Positions 16,428 through 25,246 of a stretch of DNA of 38,608 nucleotides are shown in pieces (within the stretch, counting starts at the first letter, position 1; each line of letters begins with the position of its first letter). This DNA comes from Rhodocyclaceae bacterium. GTDB lineage: Bacteria; Pseudomonadota; Gammaproteobacteria; Burkholderiales; Rhodocyclaceae. The position numbers and the translations under genes are program-made. Location: assembly GCA_030824275.1 (NCBI GenBank), contig JAVBXY010000013.1, positions 1-38,608 of the forward strand. The letters run 5' to 3'. The notes beneath the pieces are model-generated. The model was not told the DNA's origin, searched no databases, and saw only the letters and a program-made list of their open reading frames with translations.

Positions 16428-17918
16428 ATGAGCTTTGAACTCGAAACCGCCGCCAGCCCCGAAAAACTCCGCCGCGTTGCCATCGACCCGGTCTCCCGCG
16501 TCGAAGGCCACGGCAAGGTCACCCTGCTGCTGGACGAGAACAACCAGATCCATCAGGTCCGCCTGCACATCGTCGAATTCCGTGGCTTCGAGCGCTTCAT
16601 CCAGGGCCGTCCCTACTGGGAAGTACCGGTCATGGTGCAGCGCCTGTGCGGCATCTGCCCCGTTTCGCACCACCTCGCCGCCTCCAAGGCCCTCGACGTC
16701 ATGCTCGGCATCAAGCACCTGACGCCGACGGCGGAGAAAAATCGCCGCCTGATGCACTACGGCCAGATGTTGCAATCCCATGCACTGCACTTCTTCCATC
16801 TGTCCTCGCCGGACCTGCTCTTCGGCTTCGATTCGGACGTCGCCAAGCGCAATGTGGTCGGTGTCGCCGCCGCCCATCCGGAGATCGCCAAGAAGGGCGT
16901 GCTGCTGCGCAAGTACGGCCAGGAAGTCATCCGCCACACGGCAGGCAAGCGGGTGCATGGCACCGGCGCCATTCCCGGCGGCGTGAACAAATCGCTGTCA
17001 TCGGCCGAGCGCGCCGAACTGCTCAAGGACGCCTACCAGATGGTGGCCTGGTCGCGTGAAGCGGTGCAGATCATCAAGCAGTTGCACGAACAGAACCCGG
17101 CCCTCTACGACGTCTTCGGCGCCTTCCGCTCCAACTACATGAGCATCGTCGCCCCGGACGGCGGGCTGGACTTCTACCACGGCGCCCTGCGCGCCCGTGA
17201 TGCCGATGGCGGCATCCTCTTCGATCAGGTGGACTATCAGGACTACGACCAGATCATCGAAGAGGAAGTGCGGCCCTGGAGTTACATGAAGTTCCCCTTC
17301 CTCAAATCCCTGGGCAAGGAAAACGGCTGGTACAAGGTCGGCCCGTTGGCGCGGGTGCAGAACTGCGACTTCATCCCGACGCCTCTGGCCGATGCCGAGC
17401 GCAAGGAGTTCGTCGCCTACGGAAATGGCAAGCCGATCCACGCCACCCTCGCCTACCACTGGGCGCGCATGATCGAAATGCTCTTCGCTGCCGAGACCAT
17501 CAAGGATCTGCTGCACGACGACGACATCGAAGGCAAGGATCTGATGACCACCGGCGAGCGTGGACGCGAAGGCGTCGGCGTCATCGAGGCACCGCGCGGT
17601 ACCTTGTTCCACCACTACCGCGTCGGCGAGGATGACCTCGTCACCATGGCCAACCTGATCGTCTCGACGACCAACAACAACCAGGCCATGAACACGGCGG
17701 TGCGCGAAGTGGCGAAGAAGTACCTCAACGGCAAGGAAATCACCGAGGGGCTGCTCAACCACATCGAAGTCGCCATTCGCGCCTACGACCCCTGCCTTTC
17801 CTGCGCCACCCATGCGCTGGGCCAGATGCCGCTGGAGGTCGCAATAGTCGGCGCTGACGGGACGGTGATTGATGAGGTCACACGCGACCATCGAGGTCTT
17901 GTTCGACCGCAAGACTAA
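16428..17918 (+). CDS. hoxH: [NiFe] hydrogenase large subunit HoxH precursor
   Basis: HoxH holds the [NiFe] active site that splits or forms hydrogen. The 496-residue product has both metal-binding motifs: RLCGICPVSHH with C74 and C77, and DPCLSCATH with C456, C459 and H462. A 34-residue tail follows H462 (starting ALGQMPLEV), the expected substrate of the maturation protease, which in Cupriavidus necator HoxH cuts after the equivalent His. The N-terminal RVEGHGK motif is conserved. It therefore needs processing by HoxW, encoded downstream, and hyp accessory proteins that are not in this window. The next gene is not hoxW but a GGDEF-EAL protein, 68 bases away. Confidence 0.97.
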   Translation: MSFELETAASPEKLRRVAIDPVSRVEGHGKVTLLLDENNQIHQVRLHIVEFRGFERFIQGRPYWEVPVMVQRLCGICPVSHHLAASKALDVMLGIKHLTPTAEKNRRLMHYGQMLQSHALHFFHLSSPDLLFGFDSDVAKRNVVGVAAAHPEIAKKGVLLRKYGQEVIRHTAGKRVHGTGAIPGGVNKSLSSAERAELLKDAYQMVAWSREAVQIIKQLHEQNPALYDVFGAFRSNYMSIVAPDGGLDFYHGALRARDADGGILFDQVDYQDYDQIIEEEVRPWSYMKFPFLKSLGKENGWYKVGPLARVQNCDFIPTPLADAERKEFVAYGNGKPIHATLAYHWARMIEMLFAAETIKDLLHDDDIEGKDLMTTGERGREGVGVIEAPRGTLFHHYRVGEDDLVTMANLIVSTTNNNQAMNTAVREVAKKYLNGKEITEGLLNHIEVAIRAYDPCLSCATHALGQMPLEVAIVGADGTVIDEVTRDHRGLVRPQD

Positions 17919-17950
17919 AATGGTTTCTCTATGCCGTAAGCGTTAGAATC

Positions 17951-17971
17951 GCCGGACCTTATCAATCCGGC
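17951..17971 (+). other. Small hairpin between hoxH and the GGDEF-EAL gene
   Basis: GCCGGA (17951-17956) pairs with TCCGGC (17966-17971) around a 9-base loop. There is no T-run, so it is not a convincing terminator. A TAGAAT (17944-17949) just before it resembles a -10 box without a good -35. An attenuating or mRNA-processing role is possible but unproven. Confidence 0.3.
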
Positions 17972-17986
17972 GGTTCCGACGCCATC

Positions 17987-20900
17987 TTGAAAGCCACCGC
18001 CCCCTCCCTGGAGACCACGCTTGCCGGTCTGCTACTGGCATGCCTGCTGCTGCCCTCGGCCATCATCGGCTGGCTGGCCTACGACCGCCTGATCGAGTCG
18101 ACCAAAGCCGACCGCATGCGGGCCGTCGGTCACGTTGCAGAAATCCGCCATACCCAGTTGAACCAGCTACTGCGGCGTGCAACCGACCGCGCCCATGCAT
18201 TCATGGAAGACATCGCCAGCCATTGCGGTGTTCGACCATTACGCAGCGACTGCGTCCGACAGGAACTGAAAACCTTCATCCACAGCGAAGGAGCGGTGGG
18301 TGCCGTACTCCTGCCATCGAACGGAGTCGCCCTGACAGTCGGCGATATCGATCCGACGACAGCGCTACCACAACTCCCGAATGGGCAACTCGCCTGGTTC
18401 GAACCACGCCGCCCCGGTGCCGGCGAGCGCCATTACCTCCTGCCCGCCATCGAGCGAACCAACGGCATGCGGCTGGTCCTGCGCTATCCAGCTGGAATGA
18501 TTCAATCGATCTTCAACGACCATCCCGAGCTGGGCAATTCCGGTGAGAACTTCCTCGCCGACACCGAAGGCTATTTCATCACCAGCGCCCGCTACCCATC
18601 GACGCAGGGCCATGGGCTGCCGATTTCCGCCGCCCCGATGCGGCGCTGCCTGAGTCCGGAAAGTAGCGAAGCCCTTGATCTGGACTACCGCGACGTGCCC
18701 ATCATCCACGGCTTTCATTTCGTGCCCGAAATCGGCGGTGGCTGCATCATGGCCCACATTGACCAGGCCGAAGCCTTCGAAGCGCTGAACGCATTGAAAT
18801 GGCGCTTCGGCCTGGCCGTGCTCATCCTTGCCGGACTGGCAATCCTCGCTACACGCATGCTCGCCCGGCGGATTACCGCACCCATCGCGCGGCTCACCGA
18901 AGTGGCCCGCCAAATCGCCGCCGGCAACCGCGCCATGCGTGCGACCACGGACGGCTACCGGGAGCTGACGAACCTGGTGGTCTCGTTCAACGCCATGACC
19001 GACCAGCTCACCGCCTTCCAGGACGATCTCGAACGGCAGGTCGCGGAAAAGACCGCCTCCCTGAGTGCCAGCGAAGCCCGCCTGCGCGGAATTTTCGACA
19101 ACACCAATACCGCTATTGCCTCGACCGACATGAATGGCCGCATCACCGGATTCAACGAGGCCTTTCGCGCCATGCTTGGCTATGACGCCGATGTCCTGCG
19201 CGGCAAGACAGTGGCCGAGATCACGCATCCCGACGACGTCGCTGCGGAAATCCCCCTGTTCCAGACGCTCCGCAGCGGCGCACAGAGTCACTACCGCATC
19301 GAAAAGCGTTTCCATACCGCCGACGGCAGCATCCTCTGGGCCGATACCTCGGCAACCGCAATCGGCAATGTTCGCGACAACACCCGCAGCTTCTTCGGCG
19401 TGATCAAGGACATCACACAGCGCAAACGTGCCGAGGCAGAACTGAACCTGATGGCCCGCGTCTTCACCAACAGCGGCGAAGGCATCGTCATCACCGACGC
19501 CGACAACCGCATCGTCGCTGTCAACGAATCCTTCACGCGCCTGACCGGCTATGCGGAGGATGAGGTGCGCGGGCATAATCCGAAAATGCTCTCCGCCGGC
19601 AGGACGCAGCCGGAGGTGTACCGGGAAATGTGGGCCTCCCTGCACAAGCAAGGCCTGTGGGAAGGTGAGCTATGGGATCGGCGCAAGAGCGGCGAGTCCT
19701 ATCCGAAATGGACCTCGATCAGCGTGGTGCGCAATGGCGAGGGACGCATCACCAATTACATCGGCAGCTTCTCCGACATCAGCGAACGCAAGGCATCGGA
19801 GGAACGCATCCTCCACCTCGCCCATCACGACGCGCTGACGCACCTGCCCAACCGCCTGCACCTGCACCAGCGGCTCAACCAGGCCATGAACCAGGCCAAA
19901 CGCAACAACGGGCGCGTCGGGCTGCTGCTGATCGATCTCGACCGCTTCAAGGCGATCAACGACACCCTAGGCCATCAGGTCGGCGACCGACTGCTGGTCG
20001 AGGTCGCCGAGCGACTGACGGCCATCCTGAGGGAATCCGATATCGTGGCCCGCCTCGGCGGCGACGAGTTCGTCGTCGTGGTCACCGAAATGCTGTCCAT
20101 CGGCGACGCCGCCGGCGTCGCCGAGAAGATCGTGGAAACCATTTCCGCACCCTATTTCATCGCCGACAACGATCTGCGCACCAGCCCGAGTATCGGCATC
20201 TGCATCTACCCGGACGACGCCGGCGACATCGACAATCTGATGAAGAACGCCGATGTCGCCATGTACCACGCCAAGGCCAGGGGCCGTAGCCGCTACCAGT
20301 TCTTTGCCGAGAACATGAACATTGAGGCAGCCCATCGCATGAGTCTCGAAAGCGAGATGCGGACTGCGCTGGAAAGCCAGCAGTTCGTGCTCCACTACCA
20401 ACCCCAACTGGACCTGCGTAACGGCCAGATCACCGGCGTCGAGGCGCTCGTCCGCTGGCAGCATCCTGTCCGTGGCATGGTTCCGCCGCTGGACTTCATC
20501 CCACTGGCCGAGGAGACGGGCCTGATCCTGCCGCTGGGCGACTGGATACTGGAAGAAGCCTGTCGCCAGCTCAAACGCTGGCAGGATGTCGAACTCGGCC
20601 ACCTGCGGATGTCGGTGAACCTGTCCGCCAAGCAGTTCCATGATGAAACGCTGCCAGAGCGCATCACGACCCTGCTGCAAAACGCCGGCCTGGGCACCGA
20701 CCGGATCGATCTCGAAATCACCGAATCGATGCCCATGCAGTCGCCTGCCGATGCCATCACCCTGATGCAGCGACTCAGCGACTCCGGTCTCTCGCTATCG
20801 ATCGACGACTTCGGTACCGGCCACTCCTCGCTGTCCTATCTCAAGCTCTTCCCCATCGACACGCTCAAGATCGACCGCGCCTTCGTCAAGGACATCGAGA

Positions 20901-21148
20901 CCGACCCCAACGACGCCAATATCTGTGACGTCACCGTTCTACTGGCCCACAAGCTGGGACTGGAGACCGTCGCGGAAGGCGTTGAAACCAGCGCCCAGCT
21001 CAAATTCCTGCTCAGCATCGGTTGCGAAAAGATCCAGGGCTACCTGGTCAGCAAGCCCCTGCCTGGCGACGAGTTGGAGCATTTCATCCGCAACGCCCGA
21101 CCGCTGACCGACCTGGGCACCGTCGACCTCTGGATCGAAAAACCATGA
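17987..21148 (+). CDS. Membrane-bound PAS-PAS-GGDEF-EAL cyclic-di-GMP enzyme inside the hox operon
   Basis: This 1053-residue inner-membrane sensor has a membrane helix at about 10-30, a Cache-like periplasmic domain 31-272 with four cysteines (C80, C89, C221, C253), a membrane helix about 274-292 and HAMP about 293-350. Two PAS domains follow (about 362-480 and 485-603), then GGDEF and EAL. The cyclase motif GGDEF is at 691-695 with an RxxD inhibitory site (R682-D685). The EAL core begins at E819 and keeps SVNLSA, EITES, DDFGTG, KIDRAF and EGVE, so both enzymatic activities look possible. The start is TTG at 17987; the next in-frame ATG would remove the first membrane helix. The ribosome site is weak. 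The gene sits between hoxH and hoxW and overlaps hoxW by 4 bases, which suggests co-expression with the hydrogenase. Confidence 0.9.
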   Translation: MKATAPSLETTLAGLLLACLLLPSAIIGWLAYDRLIESTKADRMRAVGHVAEIRHTQLNQLLRRATDRAHAFMEDIASHCGVRPLRSDCVRQELKTFIHSEGAVGAVLLPSNGVALTVGDIDPTTALPQLPNGQLAWFEPRRPGAGERHYLLPAIERTNGMRLVLRYPAGMIQSIFNDHPELGNSGENFLADTEGYFITSARYPSTQGHGLPISAAPMRRCLSPESSEALDLDYRDVPIIHGFHFVPEIGGGCIMAHIDQAEAFEALNALKWRFGLAVLILAGLAILATRMLARRITAPIARLTEVARQIAAGNRAMRATTDGYRELTNLVVSFNAMTDQLTAFQDDLERQVAEKTASLSASEARLRGIFDNTNTAIASTDMNGRITGFNEAFRAMLGYDADVLRGKTVAEITHPDDVAAEIPLFQTLRSGAQSHYRIEKRFHTADGSILWADTSATAIGNVRDNTRSFFGVIKDITQRKRAEAELNLMARVFTNSGEGIVITDADNRIVAVNESFTRLTGYAEDEVRGHNPKMLSAGRTQPEVYREMWASLHKQGLWEGELWDRRKSGESYPKWTSISVVRNGEGRITNYIGSFSDISERKASEERILHLAHHDALTHLPNRLHLHQRLNQAMNQAKRNNGRVGLLLIDLDRFKAINDTLGHQVGDRLLVEVAERLTAILRESDIVARLGGDEFVVVVTEMLSIGDAAGVAEKIVETISAPYFIADNDLRTSPSIGICIYPDDAGDIDNLMKNADVAMYHAKARGRSRYQFFAENMNIEAAHRMSLESEMRTALESQQFVLHYQPQLDLRNGQITGVEALVRWQHPVRGMVPPLDFIPLAEETGLILPLGDWILEEACRQLKRWQDVELGHLRMSVNLSAKQFHDETLPERITTLLQNAGLGTDRIDLEITESMPMQSPADAITLMQRLSDSGLSLSIDDFGTGHSSLSYLKLFPIDTLKIDRAFVKDIETDPNDANICDVTVLLAHKLGLETVAEGVETSAQLKFLLSIGCEKIQGYLVSKPLPGDELEHFIRNARPLTDLGTVDLWIEKP

Positions 21149-21600
21149 CCGCACCAACCCTGATCTTCGGCTGGGGCAACCCCAGCCGGGGCGACGACGC
21201 CCTTGGGCCGCTCTTCGTCGAGCACTTCGAAAAACTCGCCGCGCTGCATCCCGAATGGGGCGAGGTGGACTGCCTGACCGACTTCCAGTTGCAGGTGGAG
21301 CACGCCCTCGATCTGCAAGGCCGGCAGCGTGTGCTCTTCGTCGATGCCAGCGTCGAGGCAGCAGCGCCATACACCCTGGAACCCATCGCCCCGGCCAAGG
21401 ACGCCAGCTTCACCACCCACGCCATGAGCCCGCAAGCGGTGATGGCCGTCTATGCCGAGATCGAAGATACAGACCCACCGCCCTGCTGGCTGCTGGCCAT
21501 CCGCGCCGAGGCCATGGAACTGGGCGAGGGCCTCTCGCCCGCCGCCCAGGAGCGACTGGTCAAGGCGCTGGAGGCGGCGGCAGAGTGGATTAGCGGTTGA
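21145..21600 (+). CDS. hoxW: Hydrogenase maturation endopeptidase HoxW
   Basis: HoxW removes the C-terminal tail of the HoxH precursor once nickel has been inserted. The 151 residues match the HybD/HoxW/HyaD protease family: GWGNPSRGDDALG at the start and three likely Ni-contacting residues, D18 (counterpart of HybD E16), D67 in FVDASV and H92 in THAMSP. The ATG overlaps the stop of the GGDEF-EAL gene as ATGA, so it is probably translationally coupled to it and not to hoxH. The stop lies 3 bases from the end of the convergent hlyD-like gene. No hoxI or hyp genes follow. Confidence 0.92.
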   Translation: MTAPTLIFGWGNPSRGDDALGPLFVEHFEKLAALHPEWGEVDCLTDFQLQVEHALDLQGRQRVLFVDASVEAAAPYTLEPIAPAKDASFTTHAMSPQAVMAVYAEIEDTDPPPCWLLAIRAEAMELGEGLSPAAQERLVKALEAAAEWISG

Positions 21601-21603
21601 GTC

Positions 21604-23037
21604 TCACCGCTCGCGCAAACTCTCATCCTTGTACTGCATCAGCGGGCTGAGGAAATACTCGATCACGCGACGACGCCCAGTCTTGACCTCCACGGTCACG
21701 GCCATGCCGGGCGTCAGGTTCACCGTCTTGTCCTCCACCGCCATCGTCGTCCGTTCCATCCGCGCCCGCACCGCGTAGATCAGCCCGCGTTTCTCGTCGT
21801 TGATCGCATCGTGGGAGACATGGATCACCTTGGCCTTGATCGTCCCGTATTTGGTAAAGGGGAAAGTCTCCACCTTCACTTCCGCCTCCTGCCCCGGATT
21901 CACGAAACCGATGTCCTTGTTCTCCAGGAAGGACTCCACCTCAAGCGCATCGTCACGCGGCACCACCATCATCAGCACCTGGGCCGGCGTCACCACGCCG
22001 CCCACCGTGCGTACTGCCAATTGCTGCACCGTCCCATCCACCGGCGCCGTCAGCGTCATCAGGCGACCACGGGTCTCATTCTTCACCAGTTCCTGGCCGT
22101 AGGCCGTCGCCTTCTGTTCCGCCTCGTTGAGAACGTCCAGCGCCTGCCGCCGGGTCTCCGCCACCAAGGACGCTCGCTGTCCCTGGCCTTCCCGCAGGGC
22201 CGCCGTCAGCTCCCGGATTCGACTTCTCTGTGTCGCCAGATCCCCTTCCTGTTCAATGCGCAGTTGCTCCTTCTCCAGAAAACCGTGGCGCGAAATGAAA
22301 TTCTTGTCCACCAGATCCTTGAAATCCTGCGCTCGCTGGCGGGCAATGGGCACGGTCAATTCCAGCTTGCGCACGATCTCCTGGGTCGAACGCAACTCCG
22401 CTTCGCGCTTGGCGATCTCGGCATCGATGCGCCCCAGGCGAGCCTGATACTCGCCATACTGGCCATCGAGGATGCGCTGCTCCTGGGCCAGACGATCCGG
22501 GGCAACCTGACTCACCTTCCCGATGAGCGGCGTTTTCCCCGAGGCCAGCGCCGCCAGCAAGGCTCTTGATCGTGCCGCCTGCAAGCGCGTGGTTGCCAGG
22601 TCGTTGGCCGTCCGGGTTGTATCCGCAGTTGCCGTAGTCGCATCCAATTCCATCAGGATATCGCCGGCCTTCACAACTTGGCCATCGGTCACCCGGATCG
22701 ACTTGACCGATGCCGTCTCGATGGGCTGGATGACCTTCGTCCCATCATTGGGCACGATCTTTCCCCGCGCCGTCGCCACCAAGTCAATGTGACCGAAGAT
22801 CGCCCATATCAGTGCCAGCATCGCGAACGAGACGATCAGGCGCAGCGTCCACAGGGGAGCTGGCGAGACCGGGGTCTCCTGCAATTCCAGTGCGGCCGGC
22901 AGGAACTGGGCTTCATGCGGTAGCCGATGCGGCGCATCGAGTTGGCGGCGATCCTTCCAGACATGACGAAAGACGGTACCGTAACGGCGCAGGAGATCAG
23001 CCATGGCCTGAAAGCGCAACAACATTCCGTGACTCAT
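21604..23037 (-). CDS. Type I secretion membrane fusion protein, HlyD family
   Basis: This 477-residue protein should bridge the inner-membrane ABC transporter to an outer-membrane TolC-like channel during RTX export. It has a cytoplasmic N-terminus, one membrane helix (about 63-83), a lipoyl/barrel-sandwich half starting at ATARGKIVP, and a long coiled-coil region rich in Glu, Arg and Gln (about 150-330). The second lipoyl half begins near LTAPVDGTVQQL, and the C-terminal beta domain ends VIEYFLSPLMQY, typical of HlyD. The start at 23037 lies 4 bases after the transporter stop and has GAGG just upstream; the longer frame runs back inside the transporter gene and is rejected. No TolC gene is in the window. 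Confidence 0.93.
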   Translation of the reverse strand: MSHGMLLRFQAMADLLRRYGTVFRHVWKDRRQLDAPHRLPHEAQFLPAALELQETPVSPAPLWTLRLIVSFAMLALIWAIFGHIDLVATARGKIVPNDGTKVIQPIETASVKSIRVTDGQVVKAGDILMELDATTATADTTRTANDLATTRLQAARSRALLAALASGKTPLIGKVSQVAPDRLAQEQRILDGQYGEYQARLGRIDAEIAKREAELRSTQEIVRKLELTVPIARQRAQDFKDLVDKNFISRHGFLEKEQLRIEQEGDLATQRSRIRELTAALREGQGQRASLVAETRRQALDVLNEAEQKATAYGQELVKNETRGRLMTLTAPVDGTVQQLAVRTVGGVVTPAQVLMMVVPRDDALEVESFLENKDIGFVNPGQEAEVKVETFPFTKYGTIKAKVIHVSHDAINDEKRGLIYAVRARMERTTMAVEDKTVNLTPGMAVTVEVKTGRRRVIEYFLSPLMQYKDESLRER

Positions 23038-23041
23038 CGCC

Positions 23042-25243
23042 TCACCCCGCCTGCAAGCGATGCAGCCGCGAATAGTGGCCCGCTTCATGGACCAGCAATT
23101 CCGCATGGGTGCCAGCCTCGACGATCTGGCCCCGGTCCATGACGATAATGCGATTTGCATCGCGCACTGCGGAGAGCCGATGGGCGATGATCAGCACCGT
23201 GCGGCCTTGGCAAATGGCCTTCATGTTGTTCTGGATGATGCGTTCCGACTCGTAGTCCAGCGCGCTGGTCGCCTCGTCGAAGATCAGGATGCGTGGATTG
23301 CCGATCAGCGCGCGGGCAATCGCAATGCGCTGGCGCTGACCGCCGGACAGCGTCGCCCCGTGCTCACCCACCATGGTGTCGTAGCCCTCGGGCAGTTCGA
23401 GGATGAAATCGTGGGCCCCCGCCAGCTTGGCGGCCCGGATGATCGCCTCCATGGGCAGGCCCGGATCGACAAGCGCGATGTTCTCGCGGATGCTGCGAGC
23501 GAACAGCATGTTCTCCTGCAAGACCACGCCGATCTGCCGACGCAGGGACGAGGTATCCACCATCGCCAGGTCGGCGCCATCCACCAGCACCCGCCCCCGC
23601 TCCGGCAGATAGAGCCGCTGCACCAGCTTGGTCAGCGTGCTCTTGCCCGACCCGGAGCGACCGACGATGCCGATCACCTCACCCGGCTCGACGGCAAGGC
23701 TCACGCCGCGCAGCACTTCGGGACCGTCGGGCCGATAGCGGAACACCACCTGATCCAGTTCGATCCGCCCCGCCAGCGGCGGCAGGGTGCTGCGAGCCTG
23801 ACCGGTGGCGCCGGCAATCTCGCTGCGGGCATTGAGAATATCGCCCAGACGCTGCACCGAAATGCCCGTCTGCTGGAAATCGGTCCATAGCTGCGCCAAG
23901 CGCATCACGGGGGTCGCCACCCGACCGGCCAGCATGTTGAAAGCAATCAGTTGCCCCACCGACAGGCTGCCGTCGATAACCAATCGAGCGCCCAGCCACA
24001 TGGTGATCACCGTCACCAGCTTGCCGATCAGGTTCACCGACTCGTGGGCGACGGTGCCCAGTGTCGCGGTACGGAAACCCGCCGCGACATAGGCGGCCTG
24101 CTGGTTCTCCCAACGACGGATGGACTGCGGCTCCACGGCCATCGCCTTGAGCGTGTCGATGCCATTGATGGTTTCCACCAGAAAGGCCTGGTTCTCGGCC
24201 CCCCTGTTGAACTTCTCGTGCAGGCGGGCGCGCAGGATCGGCGTAATCAGGATGGAAACCGCGACATAGCACGGCAGGGATATCACCACCACCAGCGTCA
24301 GCCAGAAACTGTAATAGGCCATGACGGCCAGGAAGACGACCGAGAAGAACAGGTCCAGCACCAAAGTAATGGCATTGCCGGTAAGGAAGGAACGGATGTT
24401 CTCCAGTTCCCGCATCCGGGCGACGGTATCGCCAACCCGGCGGGCCTGGAAATAGGCCAATGGCAAGGCCAAAAGATGACGAAACAGCCGTGCACCGAGT
24501 TCGACATCGATGCGGCTGGTGGTGTGCGCAAAGACGTAGCTGCGCAGCGCGGAGAGGCCGACCTCGAAGACCGAAACCACCAACAGGCCGATGGCGATGA
24601 CGTCCAGCGTGGTAAGACCGCGATGGACCAGCACCTTGTCCATGACGACCTGAAAGAACAAGGGAGTGACGAGCGCAAAGAGCTGGAGCACGAAGGAGAC
24701 CAGCAACACTTCGCCCAGCAGCTTGCGGTACTTGATCACCGCCGGGATGAACCAGGTGAAATCGAACTTGGCCAGTTCCCCAGCCATCGCGGCACGGGAT
24801 GTAAACAGGATCAACTGACCGGACCACCGCGCCAGGAACTCGGCCTGACTCAAGACCTGGGGCCGTTGTGCCCGTGGATCCTGAATCAGAATCTGATCGG
24901 CCTGATCCGGGCCTTGCCCGCTCTGAACACGGGCAAGAATGAAATAGCGTCCCTCCATATCCACGGCAAGTGCAGGCAAGGGAGTGCGATCAAGACGACC
25001 GACCTCGGTGCGCACGAGCTTGGCCTTGAGGCCAATTTTTTTGGCGGCGAGCAGTATCTGGGGCGTACCGAATAACTGCCCCGCCTCGCGGAACTCATGC
25101 GCCAATTGCTCGGGGTCCGCTGCCACATTGTGGAAGCGGGCGAGCATGATCAGACCAATCAGGCCGGTATCGGGTTCAGGAGCGGCGTCCGCAGCGGCCG
25201 CCCCCGAACCGTCCCCAACCAGGGACAGAGCGGGGGTATCCAT
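23042..25243 (-). CDS. Type I secretion ABC transporter with inactive C39-like domain, HlyB family
   Basis: This 733-residue inner-membrane exporter should drive secretion of the adjacent RTX protein by ATP hydrolysis. Order: a C39-peptidase-like domain at about 25-150, six-helix membrane domain about 170-455, ATPase about 485-725. The C39-like domain starts [11 protein letters not shown], with Gly where true peptidases carry the catalytic Cys. It is thus a substrate-docking domain, as in HlyB. ATPase motifs are all present: Walker [11 protein letters not shown]-loop VVLQEN, signature LSGGQ, Walker [13 protein letters not shown] and H-loop AHRLS. It starts 3 bases after the RTX stop, and the fusion-protein gene follows 4 bases after its own stop, forming a tight three-gene operon. 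Confidence 0.95.
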   Translation of the reverse strand: MDTPALSLVGDGSGAAAADAAPEPDTGLIGLIMLARFHNVAADPEQLAHEFREAGQLFGTPQILLAAKKIGLKAKLVRTEVGRLDRTPLPALAVDMEGRYFILARVQSGQGPDQADQILIQDPRAQRPQVLSQAEFLARWSGQLILFTSRAAMAGELAKFDFTWFIPAVIKYRKLLGEVLLVSFVLQLFALVTPLFFQVVMDKVLVHRGLTTLDVIAIGLLVVSVFEVGLSALRSYVFAHTTSRIDVELGARLFRHLLALPLAYFQARRVGDTVARMRELENIRSFLTGNAITLVLDLFFSVVFLAVMAYYSFWLTLVVVISLPCYVAVSILITPILRARLHEKFNRGAENQAFLVETINGIDTLKAMAVEPQSIRRWENQQAAYVAAGFRTATLGTVAHESVNLIGKLVTVITMWLGARLVIDGSLSVGQLIAFNMLAGRVATPVMRLAQLWTDFQQTGISVQRLGDILNARSEIAGATGQARSTLPPLAGRIELDQVVFRYRPDGPEVLRGVSLAVEPGEVIGIVGRSGSGKSTLTKLVQRLYLPERGRVLVDGADLAMVDTSSLRRQIGVVLQENMLFARSIRENIALVDPGLPMEAIIRAAKLAGAHDFILELPEGYDTMVGEHGATLSGGQRQRIAIARALIGNPRILIFDEATSALDYESERIIQNNMKAICQGRTVLIIAHRLSAVRDANRIIVMDRGQIVEAGTHAELLVHEAGHYSRLHRLQAG

Positions 25244-25246
25244 CGC

